NCBI GenBank assembly: GCA_025964215.1
Contig: JAOPZG010000652.1
Span: forward strand, 1 to 5,773
Direction: 5' to 3'
Length of the DNA stretch: 5,773 nt
Source: Conexibacter sp.
GTDB taxonomy: Bacteria; Actinomycetota; Thermoleophilia; Solirubrobacterales; Solirubrobacteraceae
Each line of letters begins with the position of its first letter. The stretch's first letter is position 1. A program made the position numbers and the translations under genes. Of the stretch, positions 4,812 to 5,773 are shown piece after piece. The notes beneath the pieces are model-generated. The model was given only the letters and a program-made list of their open reading frames with translations. It was not told the DNA's origin and searched no databases.

Positions 4812-5773
4812 CTAGGCGAGGACGAAGTAGTCTCGGTGCACGGCTTCCTCGGCCGCGCGCGGGAGGACCTCGCGGACCTGCGCGGACTGCAGGCCCTGGA
4901 CGCGGCGGAGCTCGCCGGCCGAGAGCGTGACGATGCCCTTGCCGAGCAGGGTGCCGCCGTCGCCGAGGATCTCGACGGCGTCGCCCGCCGCGAAGGCGCC
5001 GGTCACCTCGACGACGCCGACGGGCAGCAGCGAGGTGCCGCCGTCGCGCAGCGCGCGGGCGGCGCCGGCGTCGACCACGACCGTGCCGGCGGCGGGCTTG
5101 GCGTAGCGGAGCCAGAGCTTGAAGGAGGAGATCCCGAGCGCGCGCGCCGGGAAGTGCGTGCCCTCGCTCGTCTCCCCGGCGAGAACCGCGCCGAGCGCCT
5201 CGTGGCGCAGGCCGTTGACGATCGCGGCCGGGATCCCCGCGGCGGTCGCCATCTCGGCCGCGACGACCTTCGAGCGCATGCCGCCGGAGCCGAGCGCGCT
5301 CTTGGACTCGCCGATCGTCGCCTGCGCCTCGAGCGAGGCGAAGTCGGTGATCTCGCGGACGATCACGGCGTCGGGGTCGGTCCCGGGGTCCGCGGTGTAG
5401 ACGCCGTCGACGCCGGTCAGCAGCAGCAGCCGGTCGGCCTCGACGAGGATCGCGACCTGGGCGGCGAGGAAGTCGTTGTCGCCGAAGGAGATCTCGTCGG
5501 TCGCCGTCGTGTCGTTCTCGTTGATGATCGGGACGACGCCCCAGTCGAGCAGCCGCCGCAGCGTCTGGCGCGCGTTGAGGTAGTGCGTGCGGTGGCTGAG
5601 GTCGTAGAACGTCAGCAGCACCTGCGCGGCGGTGACGCCGCGGGCGGCGAGCAGCTCGTCCCAGAACCGGAACAGCCGCCCCTGCCCCACCGCGCTGGCG
5701 GCCTGCAGGTCCTCGATCGCGTTCGGGCGCCCGGCGATGCCCATCGTCTCCAGGCCACGGGCGATCGCGCCGC
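4812..5773 (-). CDS. proB: Glutamate 5-kinase ProB (N-terminus outside window)
   Basis: ProB phosphorylates L-glutamate with ATP to gamma-glutamyl phosphate, the committed and usually proline-inhibited step of proline synthesis. The window holds 319 residues to the TAG at 4812-4814. The frame runs past ATG 5744 to the edge: the residues before it (GAIARGLET) match the conserved SGAIAxGL segment, so that ATG is internal and about 50 N-terminal residues, including the first phosphate-binding loop, are missing. Numbered from Met 5744: LQAASAVGQGRL (13-24); PIINENDTTATDEISFGDND (72-91), binding glutamate and Mg-ATP; LLLLTGVDGVYTADP (106-120); and GSGGMRSKVVAA (152-163). A C-terminal PUA domain follows (about 217-300), as in the long form of the enzyme. 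All catalytic landmarks in view are intact. Its normal neighbour proA is displaced by the SIR2-like gene, whose candidate GTG start follows 38 bases after the proB stop. Confidence 0.96.
   Translation of the reverse strand, partial: GAIARGLETMGIAGRPNAIEDLQAASAVGQGRLFRFWDELLAARGVTAAQVLLTFYDLSHRTHYLNARQTLRRLLDWGVVPIINENDTTATDEISFGDNDFLAAQVAILVEADRLLLLTGVDGVYTADPGTDPDAVIVREITDFASLEAQATIGESKSALGSGGMRSKVVAAEMATAAGIPAAIVNGLRHEALGAVLAGETSEGTHFPARALGISSFKLWLRYAKPAAGTVVVDAGAARALRDGGTSLLPVGVVEVTGAFAAGDAVEILGDGGTLLGKGIVTLSAGELRRVQGLQSAQVREVLPRAAEEAVHRDYFVLA

Overview
The window comes from a very GC-rich bacterium, almost certainly an actinobacterium. The gene order proB, proA, nadD, rsfS on one strand is the usual actinobacterial run downstream of obg. 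A class such as Thermoleophilia (Solirubrobacterales-like) is a guess from codon and amino-acid style only. Nearly all of the window codes. No RNA gene, CRISPR array, transposase or integrase was seen.

Layout from left to right. Positions 2-352 (+) hold the 3' end of a PucR-type transcriptional regulator. It converges on, and overlaps by 34 bases, a secreted SGNH/GDSL hydrolase gene (319-1104, -). A 97-base gap with a hairpin behind rsfS and a strong ribosome binding site separates the hydrolase from the housekeeping run. That run is read right to left: proB (4812 to the window edge, 5' end missing), a SIR2-like gene (3611 to about 4773/4780), proA (2284-3528), nadD (1635 to about 2255) and rsfS (1202-1615). 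ProB and ProA carry out the first two steps of proline synthesis, NadD makes the NAD dinucleotide precursor, and RsfS silences ribosomes in starvation.

The unusual part is the SIR2-like gene lodged between proB and proA. It is clearly lower in GC than its neighbours. It has the NAD-site motifs of the stand-alone, non-sirtuin SIR2 proteins common in phage defence (TLNYD, KVHGSIDW, GYSFRDDH) and lacks the zinc cysteines of sirtuin deacetylases. Its first NAD-binding motif (GAGAS) is split by an apparent one-base deletion: the natural N-terminus, beginning at GTG 4773, is in a different frame from the rest. Both this GTG and the proA ATG lie exactly 6 bases after a TANNNT hexamer, the arrangement expected for leaderless transcripts, so the insertion may have come with, or created, its own promoters. 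A strong 12-bp inverted repeat lies between the SIR2 gene and proA.

A second oddity is nadD. Its nucleotide-binding motif GGTFNPPH lies upstream of the first ATG, and no ATG, GTG or TTG is in frame before it, so the gene must start at a rare codon (ATC 2255 is the best candidate) or the sequence has an error there.
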